A model generated the notes under the pieces. The model saw only the letters and a program-made list of their open reading frames with translations, ran no database searches and was not told the DNA's origin. Shown in pieces: positions 16,585 to 25,975 of a stretch of 64,000 nucleotides of DNA. The stretch lies in contig JAHIVB010000010.1 in assembly GCA_018816905.1 (NCBI GenBank), positions 1 to 64,000 of the forward strand. The letters are read 5' to 3'. This stretch comes from Bacillota bacterium. Lineage in GTDB: Bacteria; Bacillota_I; Bacilli_A; Izemoplasmatales; Hujiaoplasmataceae. Each line of letters begins with the position of its first letter. The stretch's first letter is position 1. Both the position numbers and the translations under genes were made by a program.

Positions 16585-18973
16585 ATAATATATTGATTTT
16601 AAAGGAAATATCATTCAAGCCGGGAGAAGTGATTTTGATGGTCGCTTTTCCTTTTTTGATTGTTTTGACAAAGAAAGCGATGGAACCTCCAGATAAAGCA
16701 ATATCTTTTGGCCCGATGACTTCCATTTCTTTCGACGAATCAATGTGAATGACGTTATCCGCATACTCTTGAATGTTGTTGTATTCGTCTACTAAACGAA
16801 CGAGGATGCGAGTGACGTCGTAGGTTTCTTCATGATTCAGAGTCGTAGATAGCGTCTCTGATTGAAGTGTAAACTTCCTTGATTGGCCTTTTGTGACAGT
16901 GATAGCTAGTTGATCGTCAATATACCCTTCAAAACGATAAGCACTTCTTTCTTGGCCCCAGTGACCTAGGTATTTTCCATATAATCTTAAAGCTTCACTC
17001 ATATTGAATTTATGGAATGCGATTAAGTTGACGACTTTCATTTTGTCTTTGAAAGGAAGATCGATTCCATGCTTGTTATAAGAAAGGAGTACTTTCTTGA
17101 TTCTCTTTGCGACGTTTTTTCGGTATGGTTCGTTTTGTTCTATCATCGAACCGATGAAATCATCTATCAAAACCGGGGGATGAGGAATCAGAGGAAAATG
17201 TTGCCACTCCGAATAATATTTTCCGAGGAGTTCTTCATTGTGATAAACCAAGATATAATCACAATTGGTCATAATCACGACTTCTTCAATGACACTTCTT
17301 TCGTTGTCTCCGGGATTCATGTTCGAGAGCACTTGCAGTACGGGTTTTCCGTCTTTTTGAGAAGCATAGGCGTAAGCTGCGTATTTCGGAATTCGGAACA
17401 TGTCGCAAACGCCGTGATAACACACTCTATCCCCTGAGCCAAAGTCTTTATGGGTGTTGTAATCGGCGAAACACCAGCCGATTGCACCACTGATGCCATC
17501 GTATTTATAGACACTTTCCATCACGTTCATATGACGGATTGCTTGTTCGATTTGAATGGTTCCATCATCGGTTCTTTTGGTTGGAAACATATGTCCATTA
17601 TGTTCAGTCACTAAATATGGCACAAAAGGACGCATGACTTTTCTTGGGTTTTGTAGTCCAGGGTTTTTTCCAGTATGTGAAAAATCATTATAGGTATAAA
17701 CATCTTCAAGAAACTCGGAGTTTGGAAAATTACGAACCCCACCAATTTGTCTTGAATCGTCAAGTTCGAATGCTTTTTCACTTAATATCGTGTAAAAATC
17801 GTGGTCATCGGGAGATTCGTTGATTCTCGTACCCCATAAAACGATGGATGGATGATTTTTATGTGATTGAATCATCGAAGTCAGGTTTTGAAGGGACAAT
17901 TCTTTGAAGTGTTCATTTCCGATATATTGCCACCCGGGTATTTCTTCAAATACTAAAAGGCCGATTTCATCGCATCGTGAAATGAAATGATCGCTTTGCA
18001 TGTAATGAGACGTTCTGACAATATTGCAGCCTAAATCGAATTTAAGCATGTCCGCATCCATTTCTTGGATTCTTTTTGGCATCGCATAGCCTACATAGGG
18101 ATAACTCTGGTGTCGATTCAACCCAATCAGTTTGACTCTACGATTGTTTATCGAGAAACCTTCGAACGAAAATTTTACATCTCGATAACCAAAACGAACG
18201 GATAAACGATCCACTTCTTTTCCGTTGATCGATAGAATCGATTCCAATAGATACAGTTTTGGGTCGTCGATGTCCCAACGATGGACCTCTTTATGCTCTT
18301 CATCATGTTGATACTTATCGGCAAGCTTTCCTGTATATAAATGACTATGTTTGATTAAGCCATCGTCGATGACACAAAACTCGAGTTGAAAATCTGAATC
18401 GATGACTTGATTAAAATGAACTTGAATCGATACCATCATTTCGCTCGGAGATAAGCTCAAAGACTCATGTGTCTTAATCGTCAAATCCGATATATGAATC
18501 TGAGGTAATACTTCAATCCATACTTCTCTATAGATTCCACCAAATCCAAGGTAATCAACGACATTTCCAAAAGGAGGAATGTCTTTGATTTCTGTTGAAT
18601 CTACTTTGACAAACAAGATGTTTTCTTCTTCTCTTTTCACAAGATCCGTAATATCGAATGAAAAGGGGGTATAGCCACCTTCGTGAATACCGAGTAATTC
18701 GTGATTCAAATAAACTTCTGCAACATTCATCACAGCTTCAAAGTGGAGAATGACACGCTCTTCTTCAGAAAGACTGGAAATGGTGAATCTTTTTAGATAA
18801 CTGGAGACAGTCTGATAATCAAGTTCGTCAAAATGATGAAGTGGCAAGCACTTCACTGTATGAGGAATATGAACGACTTCTGCTTTTTGTGATAGTTTTT
18901 GGTCTTTAATGAAATGTTCCTTAAATTCGCTTAAAAATTCCCAATCGAAATTCAGATGGACTTTACGACGCAT
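16583..18973 (-). CDS. Glycoside hydrolase family 2, beta-galactosidase-like
   Basis: 796 aa, no signal peptide, so cytoplasmic. Order: N-terminal sugar-binding jelly roll (about 1-170), immunoglobulin-like domain (about 175-275), TIM barrel (about 280-560) and C-terminal beta domains. The barrel has the GH2 features GLNRHQSYPYVG, NIVRTSHY, the acid/base Glu386 in TRINESPD and the putative nucleophile Glu457 in TEHNGH. GH2 includes beta-galactosidases, beta-glucuronidases and beta-mannosidases; the partner GH36 gene suggests galactoside use. Its start overlaps the end of the GH36 gene by 11 bases, so the two are translationally coupled. No sugar transporter is adjacent. Confidence 0.88.
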   Translation of the reverse strand: MRRKVHLNFDWEFLSEFKEHFIKDQKLSQKAEVVHIPHTVKCLPLHHFDELDYQTVSSYLKRFTISSLSEEERVILHFEAVMNVAEVYLNHELLGIHEGGYTPFSFDITDLVKREEENILFVKVDSTEIKDIPPFGNVVDYLGFGGIYREVWIEVLPQIHISDLTIKTHESLSLSPSEMMVSIQVHFNQVIDSDFQLEFCVIDDGLIKHSHLYTGKLADKYQHDEEHKEVHRWDIDDPKLYLLESILSINGKEVDRLSVRFGYRDVKFSFEGFSINNRRVKLIGLNRHQSYPYVGYAMPKRIQEMDADMLKFDLGCNIVRTSHYMQSDHFISRCDEIGLLVFEEIPGWQYIGNEHFKELSLQNLTSMIQSHKNHPSIVLWGTRINESPDDHDFYTILSEKAFELDDSRQIGGVRNFPNSEFLEDVYTYNDFSHTGKNPGLQNPRKVMRPFVPYLVTEHNGHMFPTKRTDDGTIQIEQAIRHMNVMESVYKYDGISGAIGWCFADYNTHKDFGSGDRVCYHGVCDMFRIPKYAAYAYASQKDGKPVLQVLSNMNPGDNERSVIEEVVIMTNCDYILVYHNEELLGKYYSEWQHFPLIPHPPVLIDDFIGSMIEQNEPYRKNVAKRIKKVLLSYNKHGIDLPFKDKMKVVNLIAFHKFNMSEALRLYGKYLGHWGQERSAYRFEGYIDDQLAITVTKGQSRKFTLQSETLSTTLNHEETYDVTRILVRLVDEYNNIQEYADNVIHIDSSKEMEVIGPKDIALSGGSIAFFVKTIKKGKATIKITSPGLNDISFKINIL

Positions 18974-21338
18974 GTTCTACCTCCGCTACTTGTTTCAATA
19001 AATACATCCTAGATCCGTAATCGCCCATCAGGCGTACGGATTCATTATATCCTGTACCAATAAAGTTCTGTAAAAGATTGATTCCATGATTGGCAATGAC
19101 TTGTCCTGAATAGACTAAGTCTATTTCTTCTGCCTTCATCAAATACCTATTTTTCAATAAATGGAAAAGCAACCCATTTGCATTGAGATGGATGGGTAAT
19201 GCGTGTTTAATCAAATGTCCGAATTGATCCAAGTTGAAATATTGTATTCTGTTTTTAACACGATATGGAATGAACTCATCTATTTCTTTGATTTTGAATC
19301 TTTCTAGTTTTGAATTGGGTTCTTCATGGATTGTATAGACGCCCAGCATTGCACTTGTTTTATCTTTTGAAACCACATTCCAGACACATTGGTTTGTTGT
19401 AAAAGGACTGATGATTCTCGATAAGGTCCCGAACTGGAGAAGTGATCGGTTTTCTTTGTAGAAAGCGATTTGTTTTTGGATGACTTTCTTTTCAAAAGGA
19501 GTACATTTTGTCAAATCCAATTCATACCCTAGTAGACCGAAAGCTGCGGTATTAAATCTTGTTTCCAAGGGGACATTTCGAATGGTTTGTTGATTCGGGA
19601 CGGCACTGACGTGCGCTCCCATGGTTGATTGAGGATACACAAGACTCGTCCCATACTGGATTTTCAATCTTGAAATTCCGTCAGTGTTATCTGAAACCCA
19701 AGTCTGAGGCATGTAACAAAGCATTCCTAAATCATATCGATTACCACCGCTGGCACAAGATTCAAACAAGATATTAGGAAATGCTTGAACAAGTCGGCTT
19801 AGAAGTGAATATAGACCTTTCATGTATAAATGCGATAGAGCTCCTTGGTATTCTTCCGGCAAATAAGAAGAATAAATATCCGAAAGATTTCGATTCATGT
19901 CCCATTTTACATAGGTAATGTTTGCACTCGAAAAAAGTGTTGATAGAACTTCATACAAATGGGCAACTACTTCTGGGTTGGATAAATCAAGAATCAATTG
20001 ATTTCTTCCAAGTGAAGGTGTGTATTTGGGATGTTGGATTGCCCAGTCTGGATGCAATCGATAAAGATCGCTATCGATGTTCACCATCTCGGGTTCAACC
20101 CAAATCCCAAATTGCAATCCAATTTGATTGATTTTTTTGGCAAGCCCCTCAATTCCTGATGGTAATTTCTTTTGATTAACAACCCAGTCACCAAGAGAGG
20201 AGAAGTCATCATTTCTTTTCCCAAACCATCCGTCGTCTAGTACAAAAAGCTCTACTCCTAGTTTCTTTGCGATTCTAGCGAGTTGTAATAATTTTCGCTC
20301 ATTAAAATCAAAGAAAGTCGCTTCCCAGTTGTTAACTAGAACCGGCCTTTCTTTGTTTTGCCACTGAAGTGGTATGATGTTTTTTTTTACAAATTCATGA
20401 AAGTTTTGACTCAGTTTTGTTAGTCCCGATGCTGAAAAAGTTAGAGCGACTTCAGGTGTGACGAACCTTTCGTTTTTCTTTAAAGGGTAATGAAAATCAA
20501 AGGATTGAATTCCGAAAAGAACTCGAAGAAGCCGATGAGGAGAAACTTCTAAGGTCGCTTCAAAATTTCCGCTATAGATGAGTGAAAATCCGTAACAAGG
20601 TCCAAATTCTTCACTCGTATTTTTACCTTTTATTGCGATAAAAGGATTATGATCATTACTTGAATTCCCTTTTTTCGAATCTATCTTCAATATTCCGTAT
20701 TCTAATCGATGTTCCGTAATGTTTCTTTCCCGAATCCACGCGCCATCAAGAGATAAAAAGGAATAGTCCAGATGAAGCATATCAAGATTCATGCTTAATC
20801 CTTTTTCGATTGTAATGTCTTGTGAAGAACCATTTCTGATGACGATTCTTCTTGTCAATACATCCACTTCAAGAAACAAGGTGTAATACATGTCAATCTC
20901 AATGTCTTGGATATCGTCTCTGAGCGTAACCATCAAGGTTTCTGTTTCGTCTTGATTGGTTGTTTTCGATTCTGGAAGTTCAGGAAATAGAGGTTTTTCA
21001 GACAAAACTTTGAACTCTTTAAATAAGAAATCGGTTAATCTCGACCCATCAGCTAACCTGAAGTGAAGCATGGGATCACGAAAGTCTCCCTTGCCAAAAG
21101 TAGATAATTCAAGCATGGCAAGATTCAGATTAAAGGTTCTGTCATCTTGGCTATAGAGGACTTGATTTCCTACTTCGATATCGAATTTGGTAATGAGGGA
21201 TTCAGATTTTGTGTTTAGATCAAGTAATTCGCCAAAGTAAAGATGTCCCAGATGTCCTGTAGGCAGGATTTTGATTAGATAGGAGAGGTGTTTTGTTTGT
21301 AAATGAAATGTTTTATCTTCTTCAATGTACTTAATCAA
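18963..21338 (-). CDS. Alpha-galactosidase, glycoside hydrolase family 36
   Basis: 791 aa, cytoplasmic. The start codon is TTG, preceded by AAGGGAG; no nearby ATG gives a better N-terminus. An N-terminal beta-sandwich (about 1-320) is followed by the catalytic barrel with WEATFFDFNE, FVLDDGWFGKR, the nucleophile Asp480 in YVKWDMNR, SCASGG and the acid/base Asp550 in VSDNTDG. The family removes alpha-galactose from melibiose, raffinose and related sugars. First gene of a two-gene unit with the GH2 enzyme. It starts 40 bases after the ABC permease gene and may be transcribed with it, because no strong terminator lies between; a 14-bp palindrome (21371-21384) is all that is there. Confidence 0.92.
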   Translation of the reverse strand: MIKYIEEDKTFHLQTKHLSYLIKILPTGHLGHLYFGELLDLNTKSESLITKFDIEVGNQVLYSQDDRTFNLNLAMLELSTFGKGDFRDPMLHFRLADGSRLTDFLFKEFKVLSEKPLFPELPESKTTNQDETETLMVTLRDDIQDIEIDMYYTLFLEVDVLTRRIVIRNGSSQDITIEKGLSMNLDMLHLDYSFLSLDGAWIRERNITEHRLEYGILKIDSKKGNSSNDHNPFIAIKGKNTSEEFGPCYGFSLIYSGNFEATLEVSPHRLLRVLFGIQSFDFHYPLKKNERFVTPEVALTFSASGLTKLSQNFHEFVKKNIIPLQWQNKERPVLVNNWEATFFDFNERKLLQLARIAKKLGVELFVLDDGWFGKRNDDFSSLGDWVVNQKKLPSGIEGLAKKINQIGLQFGIWVEPEMVNIDSDLYRLHPDWAIQHPKYTPSLGRNQLILDLSNPEVVAHLYEVLSTLFSSANITYVKWDMNRNLSDIYSSYLPEEYQGALSHLYMKGLYSLLSRLVQAFPNILFESCASGGNRYDLGMLCYMPQTWVSDNTDGISRLKIQYGTSLVYPQSTMGAHVSAVPNQQTIRNVPLETRFNTAAFGLLGYELDLTKCTPFEKKVIQKQIAFYKENRSLLQFGTLSRIISPFTTNQCVWNVVSKDKTSAMLGVYTIHEEPNSKLERFKIKEIDEFIPYRVKNRIQYFNLDQFGHLIKHALPIHLNANGLLFHLLKNRYLMKAEEIDLVYSGQVIANHGINLLQNFIGTGYNESVRLMGDYGSRMYLLKQVAEVEHAS

Positions 21339-21378
21339 TTTTTAGTGCTCCCTTCAAAATTCAAACTCTGAAATAACG

Positions 21379-22101
21379 TTATTTGTTTTTAGATGTAACT
21401 AGGTATGATTTAAAAAATGGGAGAATCGCCCAGATGATGAGCACACCTATATAGATTACTTGAAGAAAGACAGATAAAAGTATTAAAGTCAACCCTGAAT
21501 ACATGACTCCTGCCATGACGTTTCCTAGCAGAACTCCAGATAAATAAGCTGGCGAGATAATCATCACATATTGAAAGGATATGGGAATCAATCCATTTTC
21601 ATAGAAAATTGGCGTGATTGAGAAAATGACAATGTAGGCTATATAACTGACGGATAGAATATTGTTGCTTTTAGATATGATTGAAAGTGTCAAACCAATA
21701 ATGATGTGTAGGAAGGTTCCTAATAGGTATGCACCGATAAAGGCGATGTAACTAATATCTAATTTTTGGATAAAGAGGAATACTAGCGTATAGAGTATGA
21801 CTGGAATAAGCTGTATGACCAATGCAGCAAACAATTTAGCCAAAAGAACGACATGACTTTTGCAACAAGTCGATAGCGTTGGCAAGATTGTTCCTTCTTC
21901 TTTTTCGATGTACATTGATATCGAAAAAAGAATGACTGGAAGGACGAATACGCTGACGTAGATGAAATTGCTTGGATTAAAAGTAGGAAACAACGCCATC
22001 GCAAACGTGAAGATGAATACGATTGTAATAAACACATGGAACAATCGATATTCGAAAAATCGTTGCAAGTCATTGATGAAGATTTTTTTAAAATTATTCA
22101 T
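21379..22101 (-). CDS. ABC-2-type transporter permease
   Basis: 240 aa with six predicted membrane helices and little else. A short N-terminal cytoplasmic segment (FKKIFINDLQRFFEYR) precedes helix 1, as in ABC-2 permeases. A central KEEGT motif in the loop after helix 2 is also typical of that family. Its start overlaps the end of the TetR-ABC fusion gene by 8 bases, so the two surely work together as a single exporter or sensor. Substrate unknown. Confidence 0.75.
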   Translation of the reverse strand: MNNFKKIFINDLQRFFEYRLFHVFITIVFIFTFAMALFPTFNPSNFIYVSVFVLPVILFSISMYIEKEEGTILPTLSTCCKSHVVLLAKLFAALVIQLIPVILYTLVFLFIQKLDISYIAFIGAYLLGTFLHIIIGLTLSIISKSNNILSVSYIAYIVIFSITPIFYENGLIPISFQYVMIISPAYLSGVLLGNVMAGVMYSGLTLILLSVFLQVIYIGVLIIWAILPFFKSYLVTSKNK

Positions 22102-23545
22102 TGGAATGTTCTCCTATCTCTATTTTTAGGATTTCGTCATATGATTTATGAACCATATTGATTTCGATTAATTGCTTATCTTTGTATTTTTCTTGAAAAG
22201 GCAGAGTGTTAATCATCGACAGCGGTATAGATTCTGAGTACTCTAAGCCGTTAAGTGTATACCTAATGATTACCTTTTTCGAGTCATATTTCTTTTTTAT
22301 ATCTGAAGAGTACGAAATCTTTTTGATGAATCCTCGATCAATAAAAGCGATTCGATCTGCCAAGTCGAGCAATTGGTCCAGTTTTGAATCTATCAAAACT
22401 ATTGTACTTCCTTTTGCCTTGTACTTCAACAACTTCCTTGAAATTAAGCCCAGATGATAGGGTGAAAGCGAGTATATCATCTGATTTATAATCAGTACTT
22501 TGGGTTTCATCCAAATTGCTTTAGATATCAGTAACAATTGTTTCGAATCATCACTCAAATCTTTGTATAGAATATCTTCCATTCCCTCCAGTCCGATGTC
22601 TTTCAGTTCCTGAGAAAGGTCGATATTAAGATGATGACTTTTATTCATCAGTTCAATGTTTTGAGAAATGGTTTTTTTCAAGTGAAATACAGGCTTATCT
22701 GATGATAATAGAACGTGTGGGACGTTTGGTGGATCTACTGTTTCATCATCTATGTATTGTATTGAACCTTCATATCTTTTCAGTTGACCCGCTAAGAGAC
22801 GTGAAATAGTTGATTTCCCTGAGTCTTCATCTCCGACAAGGGCAAAGATTTCTCCGCTAAATAATTGGAAGGTAGCTTGATGTATCGTATTGGTCGATAA
22901 CTGATAAGTATAGCTCAAATCCTTTATATCAACAATGACTTTTTGTTTCGAGTCTTCAGTCAACTCTTTCGTAGCTAAAGAAGCTGAATTAGTGATAAAA
23001 CGTAAATAATCCTCCATTTTAAAATTGGGACTATCCTTGAAGTCTGAAAAAACTGAATAAAAATGTTGAATGGATTCTTTTAACAAGGAAAGTTGTTTTA
23101 CATTGACTTGATTACTGAAATCAAGTGCCATAAACAGACGTTCTAGGGGTGAAAGAACACACTTTTCTCTTATTTCAGATTGTAATGATTTAGACTCAGA
23201 ATAGATTTTCTTTGAAAATTCAAGAAAACGGGGGTCCATCTGCATGAGTTGGATTAGACTATCAAACAGCATTTTCAGCTGTTGATCAAAGGGAAGTTGT
23301 GACATTAACCCTTCGATTGAATCATTGATATAATTGACTTGTTGAGTAAACATGTCATCAATTAAAGCAAAATACAATTCTTTCTTATCCGAAAACCTAT
23401 AATAGAAGCTGCCTTTATTCGAGTTGCTTCTTTTGATAATTTCATTCAGTGAAGCAAGTTCAAAAGGCCTCTCTGAAAATTCATTTAGAGTGGCATCGAA
23501 CAGCTGATGATTAGATTTCAAATAATACGTCTTATCATTCAACAT
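22094..23545 (-). CDS. TetR regulator fused to a degenerate ABC ATPase
   Basis: 483 aa. Residues about 5-55 are a TetR-type helix-turn-helix (LNEIIKRSNSNKGSFYYRFSD), followed by a helical ligand domain to about 190. From about 203 an ABC ATPase begins. Walker A is intact (GDEDSGKST, 238-246). The signature is weak (LSDDSKQ, 330-336). Walker B reads VLIINQ (350-355), with Asn for the magnesium Asp and Gln for the catalytic Glu. The switch His is Ser387. It should bind ATP but hydrolyse it poorly or not at all (inference). Overlaps the permease gene downstream. A consensus promoter and a tandem operator just upstream suggest self-regulation. I do not recognise this fusion as a described family. 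Confidence 0.85.
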   Translation of the reverse strand: MLNDKTYYLKSNHQLFDATLNEFSERPFELASLNEIIKRSNSNKGSFYYRFSDKKELYFALIDDMFTQQVNYINDSIEGLMSQLPFDQQLKMLFDSLIQLMQMDPRFLEFSKKIYSESKSLQSEIREKCVLSPLERLFMALDFSNQVNVKQLSLLKESIQHFYSVFSDFKDSPNFKMEDYLRFITNSASLATKELTEDSKQKVIVDIKDLSYTYQLSTNTIHQATFQLFSGEIFALVGDEDSGKSTISRLLAGQLKRYEGSIQYIDDETVDPPNVPHVLLSSDKPVFHLKKTISQNIELMNKSHHLNIDLSQELKDIGLEGMEDILYKDLSDDSKQLLLISKAIWMKPKVLIINQMIYSLSPYHLGLISRKLLKYKAKGSTIVLIDSKLDQLLDLADRIAFIDRGFIKKISYSSDIKKKYDSKKVIIRYTLNGLEYSESIPLSMINTLPFQEKYKDKQLIEINMVHKSYDEILKIEIGEHSNE

Positions 23546-23567
23546 AAATCATTCTCCGAAGGTAATT

Positions 23568-23595
23568 AGACTATATGGTTTAGACTATATGGTTT
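23568..23595 (-). promoter_or_regulatory. Tandem 14-bp operator repeats
   Basis: Two exact copies of AGACTATATGGTTT (plus strand) stand head to tail at 23568-23581 and 23582-23595, directly after the -10 of the TetR-ABC promoter. Each contains an imperfect palindrome (ACTATATGGT, 8 of 10 positions symmetrical). The position covers the transcription start, as expected for repression by the encoded TetR domain. Confidence 0.65.
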
Positions 23596-23596
23596 A

Positions 23597-23625
23597 ATTA
23601 TAAATCGAATTTTGAAAATTGTCAA
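23597..23625 (-). promoter_or_regulatory. Consensus promoter of the TetR-ABC operon
   Basis: On minus TTGACA (23620-23625) and TATAAT (23597-23602) are exactly 17 bases apart: a perfect sigma-A consensus. The start of transcription falls in the adjoining tandem repeats, about 45 bases before the start codon. Confidence 0.85.
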
Positions 23626-23645
23626 CAGCTAACTTTAAGGTATAT

Positions 23646-23670
23646 AAAAAAAACGGCTATTTAGCCGTTT
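23646..23670 (-). terminator. Intrinsic terminator of the thyA operon
   Basis: AAACGGCTA (23651-23659) pairs with TAGCCGTTT (23662-23670). It is followed on minus by a run of T and overlaps the stop codon of the YcxB-like gene. Confidence 0.8.
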
Positions 23671-24160
23671 TTTGAACTTTTCTGCTCTTAAAGTGGTCTT
23701 TTAAAAATTGGATTAAAGTATTTTTGTCTTCTTCAGTTTTAAATCCAGTTAGTGACACAAGATACGTCTTTTGATCCTTGCTTTGCATGACGATGAATTG
23801 TTTTGTAACTTTTACTTTTTTGATGAGCTCATATGTGGTCTTTTCACCATAGGACATGATGATTTCATCATCTGTAAACAAGTACTCTTGTACAAAAGGA
23901 TTCGCAACGATAGGGTTATTTTTTATATTCCTTTTCGTTGAGTATATTTGCATAAGATAGATCAAAATAAAATATGCGATTAGTATTCCAATGAGCGTCA
24001 GTGCATAACTCGTTTGATTGAGAATAAACATATACACTGAAAAACCTAATACTATGGCTCCCATAAACGAATATCTTGTTAGTAAAAAGTTTGTGAAGAA
24101 ATATTTGTTGTACTGAATAATAAGAAATTTGTCATACAACGTTCTGTTGTATATTTTCAT
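23657..24160 (-). CDS. YcxB-like membrane protein
   Basis: 167 aa. Two membrane helices (about 30-75) are followed by a soluble C-terminal part with the layout of YcxB-like proteins (VQEYLFTDDEIIMSYGEKTTYELI, then a predicted sheet and an end helix). The function of this family is unknown. Last gene of the thyA-folA-plsC-HAD-PAP2 unit, 11 bases after the PAP2 gene. The assignment rests on topology and a faint sequence resemblance only. Confidence 0.5.
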   Translation of the reverse strand: MKIYNRTLYDKFLIIQYNKYFFTNFLLTRYSFMGAIVLGFSVYMFILNQTSYALTLIGILIAYFILIYLMQIYSTKRNIKNNPIVANPFVQEYLFTDDEIIMSYGEKTTYELIKKVKVTKQFIVMQSKDQKTYLVSLTGFKTEEDKNTLIQFLKDHFKSRKVQKTAK

Positions 24161-24171
24161 GAAACCATCTC

Positions 24172-25128
24172 CTATAAATTTACGTTCTTAAACAACATTG
24201 GATAAATACCAATTCCAACAAAGACCATCGAGAAATATCTTATAAAATCGAAAATAACAGCGATAGTACTAGATATCAATTGGCCCTCCGTCATTTCTTC
24301 CGGATTGATAATCAGTGAGAATACTTCTTTTAATGCTAAACGAATCACCATTACAACTGCGACGCCCAAAACGAAACGAATGAGGTTTTTCCATACAATC
24401 CTGTGGTTTGAAAATTCGACTTTCTTCTTTTCAAAGGTAACCCCAAAGATAAAACCTACAATCGTTCCTAGCATTTTGGAAATGCCTTCAAGGTTGTTGT
24501 ACATGACAACAGCATTTGTGTTGGTTGAATCTGCTTTCGCGGTGAATAAAAAGAACACATAACTGACAATAAAAATACCTAGTGAAATATATAGCAACTT
24601 GGTGTAGAATTTTTGATCGAATGTTGCTTTTTTAAAATAAAGGAAAAATCCAATGCTGATGGATATTCCAAGGACTGCGCCTACAACAACGTCTGAAAAA
24701 TAGTGCACACCCAAATACATTCTACTAATGGCCACCATCGTAATGATGATGATCGTTAATACGGTGATCCATCTTTTTTTCATCCAAAGTGCAAAACTGG
24801 TAAACACAGTAGCTGCCCCTTGCGTATGCCCGGAAGGAAAAGAATATCCCCCTGATGTTTGCGGACGGATATTGACAATCGTATCGTCTGCTAGGAAGGG
24901 TCTAGGCCTCGCAACAATCACTTTGATGACCGAGTTTAGCACAAATGAGATAAAGACGGCGATTCCGACTTTCTCACCAATCTTTTTGTCATAACACCAG
25001 TACAGAAATCCCATAATTCCAATAATAATCAGTTCTTCTCCGAACAAGGTCCAAAATTGAAAAAACAAATCCATGAAAGTGCTTCTAAAGGTTTGTAGCC
25101 AATGAATTAAATCTAGTTCAAATCCCAT
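24172..25128 (-). CDS. PAP2-family membrane phosphatase
   Basis: 318 aa, multi-pass membrane protein with about eight helices. The three phosphatase motifs are present: KVIVARPRPF, PSGHTQG, and SRMYLGVHYFSDVVVG with its catalytic His. The family removes phosphate from phosphatidic acid, undecaprenyl pyrophosphate or related lipids. It is longer than bare PAP2 proteins because of four extra helices after the catalytic core. It lies in an operon with an acyltransferase (PlsC-like), which suggests a part in phospholipid metabolism. Starts 4 bases after the HAD gene. Confidence 0.88.
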   Translation of the reverse strand: MGFELDLIHWLQTFRSTFMDLFFQFWTLFGEELIIIGIMGFLYWCYDKKIGEKVGIAVFISFVLNSVIKVIVARPRPFLADDTIVNIRPQTSGGYSFPSGHTQGAATVFTSFALWMKKRWITVLTIIIITMVAISRMYLGVHYFSDVVVGAVLGISISIGFFLYFKKATFDQKFYTKLLYISLGIFIVSYVFFLFTAKADSTNTNAVVMYNNLEGISKMLGTIVGFIFGVTFEKKKVEFSNHRIVWKNLIRFVLGVAVVMVIRLALKEVFSLIINPEEMTEGQLISSTIAVIFDFIRYFSMVFVGIGIYPMLFKNVNL

Positions 25129-25132
25129 AATT

Positions 25133-25948
25133 TTACCTTCCTTGATTCAATATATAGTGATTGATTATTTCTGCAACTCCATCAAAATCATTTGATAATG
25201 TAATCATCTTGGCATTTTCTTTGACAATCGTTTTGGCATTCCCCATAGCAATCCCAAAACCAACAGATTTTAACATTGAGATGTCGTTTTCTTCATCACC
25301 GAACGCCATGGCTTCATCTTCATTGATATTCAAATGTTTAAGCAGTCTTTTCAGTGCGTCTCCTTTGGATCCTTCAATGCTTACAAATTCAAGCAATTGA
25401 TTATGTGATTTAAATACATGTGCGTTTTTTAAAATCGACTCAGGTACTAGCGTTTTAATTGTATTTAACTTATCGATTTCATCGTATACCAGAATTTTAT
25501 AGATGGGCTCATTAATCAAAGTATCATTGAGATTCACTTTCACTGAGATTTTCTCTCTCTCGCTTTGATTTTTTAAAGTAGCCTCTATATCATGAGATAC
25601 GAAAATGTTATTCGGAGTAAATATTTGAATTTTGACCTTATGTTCTAACAGAAAACGAATAATTGATTGTGAAGTATCTGGGTCCAAGAATTTTTCTTCA
25701 ATGAGTTGAAAAGGCTTGGTCTTCGCGGTAACGACACCGTTATAAGAAATAATGTAGCCTTCTGAGTATTCATTTAATTTAATCTGTTTTGCCATCTTCA
25801 TGATTTGCGAGGAGGTTCTTCCAGAGGCAATGACGATTGGAATCATTCGTTCCTTGAGACGTTCTAAAACATTAAGCGTGTTTTTTGAAAGATTACCCTG
25901 CGAATTAAGAAGTGTTCCATCAAGATCCGTTGCAATTAATTTTATCAT
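25133..25948 (-). CDS. Cof-type HAD-superfamily phosphatase
   Basis: 271 aa. Motif I is DLDGTLLNS with the nucleophile Asp near residue 8, motif II is ASGRT, and the C-terminal GDEENDISML completes the site. A type IIb cap lies between. Cof-like HAD proteins hydrolyse phosphosugars, flavin mononucleotide or pyridoxal phosphate; the substrate cannot be told from sequence. GAGGTG precedes the start. Within the thyA-folA-plsC operon. Confidence 0.88.
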   Translation of the reverse strand: MIKLIATDLDGTLLNSQGNLSKNTLNVLERLKERMIPIVIASGRTSSQIMKMAKQIKLNEYSEGYIISYNGVVTAKTKPFQLIEEKFLDPDTSQSIIRFLLEHKVKIQIFTPNNIFVSHDIEATLKNQSEREKISVKVNLNDTLINEPIYKILVYDEIDKLNTIKTLVPESILKNAHVFKSHNQLLEFVSIEGSKGDALKRLLKHLNINEDEAMAFGDEENDISMLKSVGFGIAMGNAKTIVKENAKMITLSNDFDGVAEIINHYILNQGR

Positions 25949-25975
25949 CGGTACACCTCATTTCTTCATCAGACT

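Noticed and set aside
21371-21384. 14-bp palindrome AAATAACGTTATTT as terminator between ABC permease and GH36 genes
   Set aside because: It is AT-rich with no loop and has no T-run in the right place; it could be a protein site but there is no further support.
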